Positions 25,201 through 30,625 of a stretch of 30,625 nt of DNA are shown here, one piece after another (position 1 is the first letter of the stretch; each line of letters begins with the position of its first letter). Made by a program: the position numbers and the translations under genes. Source of the stretch: a virus; IMG/VR virus record IMGVR_UViG_3300030104_002358, positions 1 to 30,625 of that record; one strand, written 5' to 3'. The notes under the pieces were generated by a model, which was given only the letters and a program-made list of their open reading frames with translations, ran no database searches and had not been told where the DNA came from.

Positions 25201-27479
25201 GTATCATTACCACCAATAAGAGAAACGTTAGGGGTTTCTAAGTAATCTAGTCCTGAAGTATTCAGATCTATGTTCTTTAAAGAACCTTCTACATGAGCAA
25301 TAGCGGAACATCCTGTTCCAGTATGTCCAGTTTGTGTAACTGATAATCTAGGAGAATTAACAAGATCATAATCTTCTCCAGAATTTAAAATATCAATAGA
25401 TTGTATGGGACCGTAAAAAACTTTATCAGTTGCTTTATATGAATAAAGTTCTACACCGTTTGCAAATAATCCAACTCCACCCTGAACAGTTTTTATCTTA
25501 TTTTCACTAAACTCAGGAGAATCAAATTTTCTAAGTAACTTTTGTGCTCCTAAGTTACTATTTGCAACAACTTCTGGTGTTAGAGTATGACTAGTTACAC
25601 TTGCTATATCTGTTGCAGTAAATGCATCAATATAACGAGCATTACGAACGTTTTCTAACGAATATGCTAATGCAACCTTATTTGCATCTATTTTCTTGAG
25701 ATAATATGGTTGACCTTCTTCAAGATTGGTTAGTGTACCTATACCAGTAGCAGTATTATAAACAACCAACTCACCATCATGAAAATTGTGATCTATAACT
25801 TCAATAGTCGATCCTGCCACATTTAGGCTAGAAATAAATGTTCTTTTTCTTATTTGAGGATCAATACTCCAATGAGGTAAACTATTAGAAGCAGTATAAA
25901 CACAATTATTATTATCACTATAGGTATTCTGTATGTCTGCAGTATATCCATCAACAGTTGTTTTTATTTTTCTTCTAATAAAATACGTTCTAGATGAATC
26001 TAGTTGTCCTGTACTTACAACTATTTGTTTATTTGTAGGAAGACTACTAACCGTGCCTTCTTGAACATTATCATCATCATCAACAACATCAAGTGTATCT
26101 CCAACATAAAAAGTATGCTCATTAACTAAATCAAGTTTATAACTTTGACCACCTAAATGATTCCATCCTAATATATTGTGGTGTGCAGCAGTATTGTATA
26201 TCCAAGATGAGAATCTAAGATCTTTTTCTTCAATACCTAATGTTTTTACATTTACAACAGCATTTCTTTGTTGATTATTTGCATTACCAACAAACTTATT
26301 AATAACACCCAAAACATTCATTCTTACTGGTTTAGTAAGATCACCTTCTTCATATGAATATGCTTCTAATCCAGATCTAACAGTAGATCCAATACCACAT
26401 GCTGAACTAAGACTTGATATACCAAGAAACTGTGTGTAATTCTTATCAGTATAATCAAAAAATCTATTTTCAAACTTTATAGTTCCTGTAGACCCAAATC
26501 CAACCGTTGAATCAACACTCAATATTGTTTCACCAATACCAGCAGTTTTAGTTACAAAAGTTTTACCAATTTGTCTAAATTTACCTACAAGACTAGTTTG
26601 ATCTATAGAAACCTTATAATATTTTTTATTATCAATAATAGTACGTTCAACACTGTAAATTGAACCACTTGTCTCTATTGGAGTTGTATCTTGAACTAAA
26701 GTTTCACCTTGAAGTTTCTCAGGATCACCCTCAAGAGATTCACAAATCAATACATCATTGACAATATAGTCAGCAGCAGATGGTTTTAGAATATATTGTG
26801 AAGGTTGAATCATCTCAACCTTTTCATCATATAATGCTTTGAATAATATCTTAAATGCTTCTTCTGTTCCTTTTGACTTATAAAAATCTTTTGCCTGTCT
26901 AATAAAATTAGACTGATCAACCTTATCGTTTATATTTCTTTCTGAAAAACCTGGTAAAATCTGCTTCTTTAGATTTTTGAAAAAAGTCTGTAAGAAAACA
27001 TTACTTAGATTATGAACCTTAGAATCTACAGCATGAGTTCCTACTCCAGTATTACTAAAAGTTAGATATTCTGGTTGATTTGTTTTTGAATTATTTTCAA
27101 TACCACTAAATCCACGAACACAACCAGTAAATGAAGTAGTTCCTATACCAGTATATGTAATAATCTCATCATCAATTTTTAATAATCCCCATTTATCTGG
27201 CCAACCACTAGTAGAGTCAACGTAAATTGTATCTTCAAATCCACTTATGTACGTAGAAACCGATGTAAACCCAGTTAGATTTGTCTTATTGGCAAAATCA
27301 AGACCCTTATACTCAACTAAATTATCAGCAATATCAATAGAACCACCTTGAAACTCTTGAGAAATATAAAATTGTTTTATAAAGTCTCCAAAAAGAGGAT
27401 TTTCAGAGTTAATATACTCAGGTATCTGACTCTGAACAAGTTCATTAACTTGTACTTTAGTAAAAGATGTGGTTATCAT
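19224..27479 (-). CDS. Giant gp7-position baseplate protein with YHYH domain
   Basis: This 2751-aa protein starts directly after gp6 (TAATG overlap at 27479), the place of T4 gp7 (1032 aa), the wedge initiator. N-terminal residues include SQIPEYINSENPLFGDFIKQ, typical of cyanophage homologues. Repeated modules follow: HNFHDGELVVY, HGFKHGEEIIY, HGFSTGDLVKY and HGLKNGELLTY, several continuing into YYVVK/YCAIK and GxGVHxF. Between these lie VVISGRQG and IIQSGGEQFFSVPDVIIKGS units. Around residues 1175-1295 is a YHYH domain: IIGWAYDGHPIYGP, then EDFKYIEGYGDLDEHNGRF, VTPDYPNGIYAYY and FPYVVGDTYHSEP. The C-terminal third is beta-rich. A gp7 role is inferred from position; direct homology to T4 gp7 is not visible by eye. 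Confidence 0.75.
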   Translation of the reverse strand: MITTSFTKVQVNELVQSQIPEYINSENPLFGDFIKQFYISQEFQGGSIDIADNLVEYKGLDFANKTNLTGFTSVSTYISGFEDTIYVDSTSGWPDKWGLLKIDDEIITYTGIGTTSFTGCVRGFSGIENNSKTNQPEYLTFSNTGVGTHAVDSKVHNLSNVFLQTFFKNLKKQILPGFSERNINDKVDQSNFIRQAKDFYKSKGTEEAFKILFKALYDEKVEMIQPSQYILKPSAADYIVNDVLICESLEGDPEKLQGETLVQDTTPIETSGSIYSVERTIIDNKKYYKVSIDQTSLVGKFRQIGKTFVTKTAGIGETILSVDSTVGFGSTGTIKFENRFFDYTDKNYTQFLGISSLSSACGIGSTVRSGLEAYSYEEGDLTKPVRMNVLGVINKFVGNANNQQRNAVVNVKTLGIEEKDLRFSSWIYNTAAHHNILGWNHLGGQSYKLDLVNEHTFYVGDTLDVVDDDDNVQEGTVSSLPTNKQIVVSTGQLDSSRTYFIRRKIKTTVDGYTADIQNTYSDNNNCVYTASNSLPHWSIDPQIRKRTFISSLNVAGSTIEVIDHNFHDGELVVYNTATGIGTLTNLEEGQPYYLKKIDANKVALAYSLENVRNARYIDAFTATDIASVTSHTLTPEVVANSNLGAQKLLRKFDSPEFSENKIKTVQGGVGLFANGVELYSYKATDKVFYGPIQSIDILNSGEDYDLVNSPRLSVTQTGHTGTGCSAIAHVEGSLKNIDLNTSGLDYLETPNVSLIGGNDTTSSAFAQMKIVHQETSFDSTTQGSIVNTLTDRFVFPEPHGFKHGEEIIYDTSDTSPIGIGTTPGNLVKGSPYYVVKLNDWEMHISDTQADALAGIGTLDLTTNGGGVHKFTSKDRRHKVDKIVVTNAGLFKNRTNTTKIAGINTFTDTVNIKSHGFSTGDLVKYSADDVIGGLTSGTEYCAIKIDDDNFRVTLDKTYKTFIGFTTTGSGVHTFQDPPISVVISGRQGITTDNATATPVVRGHLTGIHIENAGTDFGSTVINDIFKPDVKIVEGDKAYIRPMIENGKIDQVIIQSGGEQFFSVPDVIIKGSGVGAKAQATIENGSVTKIDIINAGIGYTITDTTISLKTPGKNAILSGNIKEWTVNQVDKLVKYGDVKDDDGFLEVSTDVNLGNPYVNYYVPRKLRDYLGDDGAEHSPIIGWAYDGHPIYGPVGIVGGQVKYLQSSYSKISDVARLDGPSLSKYPSGFFVEDFKYIEGYGDLDEHNGRFAVTPDYPNGIYAYYSTVEEQTTQNPLDPFDGARKPVFPYVVGDTYHSEPSSFNLDYQSNQDIAPDLYTRNTEPYNISEYTFVTNSGKNTNINSKITNVKSGSLESVDVVIEGFEYNVGDKLVFDNSNTQGFGAIGELIEVTGPGLSSITSRIREFENVKYSSSGTTVVGLTTLPHQIPDRSIVEVYNINNSDYTNFEVKPQIRVATVNSGLSTDMLSLGLTTSVTLTDNIFDIRDKQIFSINDFVAIENEQLKVIRLDATTNKVTFLRAQNGTVAAAHTATTPIERLERRFTYQLEALQKLPSSEELELYFDAATIVGTGTTFGVGIGTTVSTPTGDKFIPTRSIYLPDHGLKNGELLTYSPGAGTSLTYQTDAMKRVNTSFTAPLPESVFVQIIDNNLVGLVTTRTGISSDLQRVMYTGNVGIGNTHTFTTNRSNITGNLRVVDVIGTTVGVHSMKKFDMVDVNVVSAATSALYATYDSGSRFINLSNVSVGAAKSVNPPINVVKGDKLRFDTSDPSLEDTKICFYRDKLFKKEFVGSGVSAIEIETTSIPGNANSKTEVHFTPQVPNILYYAFKSIGDTKVIECNKNITDYSKIIVENSKFSGRFGITTTTDNTFEYNLKNIPERVGYTTDAVITYTTDSTAQRGGLGKALLTSGGTSYKDIPEVSIASTTGNAGAIKVSGSSIGLIDKIDLVEYGFDYPSDPTLNPSAIVPSIIRLKDNFSIESVGVSSVGTNYLSPPNFVVYNRKSDKVISDVEFLAELDGAGVKKVTVVNGGGNLSSSDNELIAVDNTNGVGIITATYSNPNATLRLQTPPAGFTTTFPMPFTVGDEIFVENVGVSSGKGYNSADHKYQTFTITGVTTNYGQPNQATISYQPDEALGFDDFNKFGTVTNIKDIAKFKLNLKQGVFNNNEAIIGNNNAQARLIAGEGKSINVLRVDSLVGFDTGDKIIGELSRSSGTIDSMESFTGNFEIDSTISRRFGWEGDSGKLSDFYQRLQDNDYYQHFAYSLKSQVGISSWGEPVDSLAHIGGFKKHSDLLIPSVPTVQQSTVSPGVTTATGGVVMIDNYIDLEKRDSWDLISENTNPTGTSSKQINFTSKRFGEALQCKGNRVLNLDDISSDFYTDPNIFRSLELDRFDMNETSAVKYYAQVVLDTSLGITYNAIQYTEFVVTHDQSEAFLNTYAELSDSFDLGEFNATTEGGILSVSFSPANPDHEVDITFFKEVLPDAVGVGTTAAGLIQKVGMTSAISASGSPSVQVLYEIDSTKFRSGSVVIAAEGPNEKEIDEFTFLASGTIACDYSNFGQMDSGTNLGTFAVNHASSVIRLEYTPVAGIGVTVSTITSLVGVDTHVSYSGFTTTRYRIGDTELNSRRTEIAAAASPTAVVISEKDSETFATSKYSIEVENTTDNAYSYYQVTANNYEGTVNYSKFNNLSTATGISTIGANNDVPNPQRDVRATEVVASGNNTQVKFTPAPNKAYIVRVAELRIDKPDALSSNTEVGF

Positions 27480-29461
27480 TAATATGAACTACTTGTAGTT
27501 GTTGTTTGTGTTGATGATGTAGTTGCTGCAACAGGTACTGTTGGTACTGATGATCTTCCAGAAGAATTGGAGATAATAGCAGTGCCTCGTACCTTAGATC
27601 CACCTGTTTGATAACTAGATTGAATATTAAATCTAGTTCCAGAAGTATTTTCACCAGAAGATATAGAATCTCTTCTCATATAAAAATTACTCTTATTTAC
27701 AGCAAATTGAAGATAGAGTTCATTTCTTGCTAAAACATCATTTGAATCTGGAACTGCTTGAACTTCAATAATATTATTAGTCAGTGTTGTAGAAGTTATA
27801 TTCACAGTATCTATAATGATTTCTCCTTTCTCATAATCAACAGTTCCGAAGTTATTATCAAGAACATTTATTGTATCATCAGTAAGAATTTGGAATAAGA
27901 ATAACTTACCCTTCTTATGATCAATCTTTTCATCAGTAAAATAGCATGTACCAGATATTCCTCTTACACCAAATCCTGTAGATTTGATATTGTAATTAGT
28001 TTCGTTGCAATAAAAAGAATTCAAAAAACACAATTCATACTGCGTAAATTGATTCACTTTTGCTAATAAATTCCTTCTTATTCTTACATTGGTAATATTA
28101 GATGTTATGGAGTTATTAACATTATCAATCAGCGAAACAATTTTACTGTATTTGAACCTACCACCAAATTTATTCAACTCTGTTCCAGATGCAAACTGAG
28201 TCAAAGAATTTACAACACTACTTTTTACAGTATCTGGATCACCTGCAAAGTTTGGGTTATAGTAAACGTAACTATCAACTTCAACATAGATAAATTTCAA
28301 GTCTACAAAAGTAGGTACAATTCCAGCAACAGAATAACTTTTTAAAGATGCTAATATTTCTTTCTTAGTAAAGTTGGATAAGAAAGAACCATTCTTAGGT
28401 TTTGCTGCAATATAAACCCTACCATATTGAGGTGGGTCTAATTCTTCACCACCATAAGCACTTACAGACTCAATATTTGGATAAACAGAAGGAACAATTG
28501 ATTCATAATCACTAGCAGTTACTGCTCTATGTTGTGATGAATATAACCTTGGAGCATAATACCTAACACTGTTAGTTGGTTCTATATTGTCACCATTTTG
28601 AGATGGTGTTTGTGGAGTAAATATTGTAACATACCCATCTAACAATGCAGAATTTGAATCTCTAAGTGTTCCTGCAAATTTGAACTCTTGTGCTCCATTT
28701 CCAGCAGAACCTTCAGTTTTGATATAGCTTACATTAACAATATTACCAGAATCTAACTTCTTACCGAATACATTATCACCAAATAATAATTCATATTTCT
28801 CATCAGTAGTCTCTTGAATTAGATATATGTTAGATGTTGATGTAATACCTAAAATATTATCTACTAACTTATATTCTACTTGAGTGCTACTACTAGAGTT
28901 TTCTCTTATCTTTACTATTATAGTAGAAGTGTCTATACCTTCATTGGGCAAAATATATCTCTGATTATCACTTCCATCTACTACAAAACCTGTTTGTAGA
29001 TATTGACCTTGAAAAATTTCTATTGTACCTTCAGATTCTCCATCTGTAGCAGTTCCAGTAACTGTTTCAGGTATTGAAAATATATATTGAGATCCAGATA
29101 CTTCTCCATTGGCAATTACACCAGGTGTGAATGATATTGTTTCTACTGTACTAGCAAGACCACTAACATAATAATCTACTGTTGCTTTTGCTGCTCTTTT
29201 AGAACGTGGAACATAACCAATATTACGTGCAAGAGATACAACATTTTCTCTTAATGTTGCAGAGTCAATGAAAGTCTCATTGACAACCATATTAGTATTA
29301 TATGCAGTCTGATATGAATTATATGCTAAAAGGTTTATCAAAACCGACAGATTAGAACCATCAAAGTCCATATCTGTGAAATTTGAATTCTCCCTCAGAT
29401 ATTCTTTTATTGAGGTTTTTATGTCCTCAAAATTTAAGTTTGTGTATTGTTGGAGTGCCAT
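27479..29461 (-). CDS. 6: Baseplate wedge protein gp6 (baseplate J-like)
   Basis: This 660-aa protein is the same length as T4 gp6. The N-terminus has FEDIKTSIKEYLRENSNFTD, SNLSVLINLLAYNSYQTAYN and NMVVNETFIDSATLRENVVS, the hallmark of gp6 in T4-like phages. RNIGYVPRSKRAAKATVDYY follows. The middle region has LLFGDNVFGKKLDSGNIVNV and later RAVTASDYESIVPSVYPNIE and GRVYIAAKP, the baseplate J-like core. The C-terminus is a Ser/Thr-rich tail (VAATTSSTQTTTTSSSY). gp6 forms the dimeric ring that joins wedges around the hub and triggers the baseplate change. It is coupled to gp25 upstream and the giant gene downstream by 1-nt overlaps. Confidence 0.92.
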   Translation of the reverse strand: MALQQYTNLNFEDIKTSIKEYLRENSNFTDMDFDGSNLSVLINLLAYNSYQTAYNTNMVVNETFIDSATLRENVVSLARNIGYVPRSKRAAKATVDYYVSGLASTVETISFTPGVIANGEVSGSQYIFSIPETVTGTATDGESEGTIEIFQGQYLQTGFVVDGSDNQRYILPNEGIDTSTIIVKIRENSSSSTQVEYKLVDNILGITSTSNIYLIQETTDEKYELLFGDNVFGKKLDSGNIVNVSYIKTEGSAGNGAQEFKFAGTLRDSNSALLDGYVTIFTPQTPSQNGDNIEPTNSVRYYAPRLYSSQHRAVTASDYESIVPSVYPNIESVSAYGGEELDPPQYGRVYIAAKPKNGSFLSNFTKKEILASLKSYSVAGIVPTFVDLKFIYVEVDSYVYYNPNFAGDPDTVKSSVVNSLTQFASGTELNKFGGRFKYSKIVSLIDNVNNSITSNITNVRIRRNLLAKVNQFTQYELCFLNSFYCNETNYNIKSTGFGVRGISGTCYFTDEKIDHKKGKLFLFQILTDDTINVLDNNFGTVDYEKGEIIIDTVNITSTTLTNNIIEVQAVPDSNDVLARNELYLQFAVNKSNFYMRRDSISSGENTSGTRFNIQSSYQTGGSKVRGTAIISNSSGRSSVPTVPVAATTSSTQTTTTSSSY

Positions 29462-29865
29462 TATAGCCTAGTAGGTTCTAATATGAAATTTATAGCCTGA
29501 GAAGGAGATGATAGACCAATAATGTCATAATTTAGCGTAATGTCTAAGCAGTTTCTATCAGGGTAGTTTTGCACAACAACATCTGTTAGTTTCACTCTTG
29601 GTTCATGATTTGATATTGTTGTCTCTATTTCAGATTTAATAGGATCAACATAATCATCTGTTGCTAATTCAAATAAAGATCCTGTAATCCTAGTTCCAAA
29701 ATCACCATCAAAAAATACTTCACCTATTTTTATTCTGACCAAATTTTGCACAGAACGCTTTATAGCATCCTCATTCTTCAATGTTAAAACATCATTCGTA
29801 ACGGGATGGCGTTTGAAAGACAGAGATATGTCTTTGAAACCTTTTGAAAAACGTTTGACTGGCAC
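29461..29865 (-). CDS. 25: Baseplate wedge protein gp25
   Basis: This 134-aa protein is close to T4 gp25 (132 aa). It has ISLSFKRHPVTNDVLTLKNE (13-32), then NLVRIKIGEVFFDGDFGTRI, SLFELATDDYVDPIKSEIET and ISNHEPRVKL, matching the gp25/GPW family fold. gp25 links the wedge to the sheath and helps start sheath assembly. The start is GTG at 29865; the upstream frame has no ATG before it and no strong ribosome site is seen. Two CTAAATA motifs and a terminator lie just upstream, so this gene opens the baseplate operon. It ends in a TAATG overlap with gp6. Confidence 0.92.
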   Translation of the reverse strand: MPVKRFSKGFKDISLSFKRHPVTNDVLTLKNEDAIKRSVQNLVRIKIGEVFFDGDFGTRITGSLFELATDDYVDPIKSEIETTISNHEPRVKLTDVVVQNYPDRNCLDITLNYDIIGLSSPSQAINFILEPTRL

Positions 29866-29886
29866 TAGGAAGATGCAATCTCGGTA

Positions 29887-29893
29887 TATTTAG
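29887..29893 (-). promoter_or_regulatory. Late promoter motif (CTAAATA), proximal copy, for gp25
   Basis: CTAAATA on the minus strand lies 22 nt upstream of the GTG at 29865, the distance seen for other late motifs in this window. Confidence 0.58.
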
Positions 29894-29896
29894 TTC

Positions 29897-29903
29897 TATT
29901 TAG
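29897..29903 (-). promoter_or_regulatory. Late promoter motif (CTAAATA), distal copy, for gp25
   Basis: This second CTAAATA copy starts exactly 10 bp farther upstream than the proximal copy (CTAAATAGAACTAAATA). The one-helical-turn spacing would place both on the same DNA face. Confidence 0.5.
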
Positions 29904-29907
29904 AGAC

Positions 29908-29939
29908 AAAAAAAGACCCTCCTCGAAAGAAGGGTCTTT
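29908..29939 (-). terminator. Rho-independent-type terminator
   Basis: On the minus strand AAAGACCCT (29931-29939) and AGGGTCTTT (29912-29920) form a 9-bp stem around a 10-nt loop. A run of seven T residues (29908-29914) overlaps and extends past the distal arm. It closes the glycosyltransferase and 57-aa unit and insulates the gp25 promoters. It would be weaker for plus-strand transcripts (TTTATT). Confidence 0.82.
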
Positions 29940-29963
29940 ATTGGATGCTCCGTCGCCTGATAG

Positions 29964-30137
29964 TCAGTCGGAATCCTGGTCGTCGGTTCCCAGGTATCTA
30001 ATTTCTATTTCGTCGGGATGGGGGTATCCAGAGTGGTAAAACTCATCGGCAAGTGCTTGTGATATATCAAGCATCTCCTCTTCGTCTACAGAAGAGAATT
30101 CCTTTACTCCCTCAACGTATATATCATACTTTTCCAT
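29964..30137 (-). CDS. Small acidic protein, function unknown
   Basis: This 57-aa frame from ATG 30137 to TGA 29964 begins MEKYDIYVEGVKEFSSVDEE. It has a helix (EMLDISQALADEFYHSG) followed by PHPDEIEIRYLG and an acidic tail DDQDSD. The alternation of a short strand, a helix and a second strand, and the strong acidity, look like a real small phage protein, and the style is common in cyanophage genomes. It starts 26 nt after the glycosyltransferase stop and ends 25 nt before the terminator stem, so it is the last gene of that operon. The ribosome site is weak. No function can be given. Confidence 0.65.
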   Translation of the reverse strand: MEKYDIYVEGVKEFSSVDEEEMLDISQALADEFYHSGYPHPDEIEIRYLGTDDQDSD

Positions 30138-30163
30138 ATACCGTAATCATTCTTTACAGGTAT

Positions 30164-30625
30164 CTATATAATTCTTGTTTTCTCATGACCTACACGGCAT
30201 TGTGGATCACACCAGATTTCATATCCTGCCTTGATAGCATCTAAACAGAATGATACATCTTCTCCGCACATGTCTTGAACTTCACCTGAATCAAACACCT
30301 GCATCTGAGGTGCAAACCAAGGATAAGTCATTTCCTTGTTTTCAAAGACACCATGTTTGATTAGTAACCAACCAAAACCAGTATAATCAACAGTAAACGG
30401 TTTTCTACGTTTTTGAATACCATCAACTGTTTCATGATTCATTACACCACCGTTTTCTTTAAAATCATCCTCTTCAAGCCAGTGAGCAACGGATGTTGTT
30501 TTACCGTCTTCCGTAGCGTACCAACCAGCAGCAAGATCCTTGTCCATGCATACAACACGATAAAAGTTTTCGAGGTTGAAAACGATATCACTGTCAATCC
30601 AAAGTTGATAGTCATACTTTAACTT
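30164..30625 (-). CDS. GT-A-type glycosyltransferase, C-terminal part (start outside window)
   Basis: The frame is open to the right edge, so the gene continues beyond 30625. The ATG at 30547 is internal. Upstream of it the frame encodes QLWIDSDIVFNLENFYRVVC, whose DSD is the DxD metal/UDP-sugar motif of GT-A glycosyltransferases. Downstream are GFGWLLIKHGVFE and then GEDVSFCLDAIKAGYEIWCD, the ED acid/base region with the following helix and strand typical of these enzymes, and VGHEK at the end. About 153 residues are visible. It probably glycosylates virion or host molecules, or phage DNA; the substrate is unknown. Confidence 0.78.
   Translation of the reverse strand, partial: KLKYDYQLWIDSDIVFNLENFYRVVCMDKDLAAGWYATEDGKTTSVAHWLEEDDFKENGGVMNHETVDGIQKRRKPFTVDYTGFGWLLIKHGVFENKEMTYPWFAPQMQVFDSGEVQDMCGEDVSFCLDAIKAGYEIWCDPQCRVGHEKTRII

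Noticed and set aside
15499-27479. Frequent ACCAATACCAAC-like short repeats considered as a CRISPR or satellite array
   Set aside because: They are irregularly spaced and in frame with GIGT/GVGT peptide motifs of the two large structural proteins, so they are coding low complexity.
27457-27654. Minus-strand frame rich in Gln, His and Leu near the end of gp6
   Set aside because: It is out of frame within the Ser/Thr-rich tail of gp6, and its Gln/Leu/His repeats arise from that low-complexity DNA.

Overview
The window looks like part of the genome of a T4-like marine cyanophage (a contractile-tailed myovirus of Synechococcus or Prochlorococcus). Several baseplate proteins are recognisable by sequence and lie in the T4 order: gp25, then gp6, then giant proteins in the gp7 position, then gp8, then a DUF4815 structural protein. 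The DNA is AT-rich. Genes are packed with 1-nt stop/start overlaps, and CTAAATA/ATAAATA late-promoter-like motifs precede many minus-strand structural genes. No tRNA, integrase, transposase or CRISPR array was seen.

Layout from right to left, which is the transcription direction of almost everything. At the right edge (30164-30625) is the 3' part of a GT-A-type glycosyltransferase whose start lies outside the window, followed by a 57-aa acidic protein (29964-30137). A rho-independent-type terminator (29908-29939) closes that unit. Two tandem late-promoter motifs then start the baseplate cluster: gp25 (29461-29865), gp6 (27479-29461), a 2751-aa gp7-position protein carrying a YHYH domain (19224-27479), a 1234-aa repeat protein (15499-19203), gp8 (13938-15476) and a 2429-aa DUF4815 protein (6644-13933). 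Small structural or hypothetical genes follow (6450-6644, 6093-6431, 5747-6091), then a 328-aa fibre-like protein (4729-5715).

Between that fibre-like gene and a second fibre-like gene at the left edge (1-1556, truncated by the window) lies a small accessory island, 1.6-4.7 kb. On the minus strand it holds a coiled-coil protein, a nucleoside 2-deoxyribosyltransferase-like protein and a SAM methyltransferase in an overlapping cassette, then a ferritin-like di-iron protein behind its own late-promoter motif. On the plus strand, against everything else, are two tandem overlapping P-loop (sulfotransferase-like) paralogues. A perfect 8+8 inverted repeat sits in the divergent intergenic region ahead of them.

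The baseplate genes probably act together to build an enlarged baseplate. The same glycine-rich GGSGY modules and HxFxxGxxVxY / YxVI repeats recur in gp8, the 1234-aa, the 2751-aa and the 2429-aa proteins, which suggests lineage-specific growth from a shared stock of beta-rich modules. The island genes probably serve host or surface modification and metabolism during infection, but their substrates cannot be read from the sequence. I did not find a clearly unprecedented system. The strongest leads are the ferritin-like protein, the plus-strand P-loop pair with its palindrome and Cys-rich tail, and the module sharing across the baseplate.
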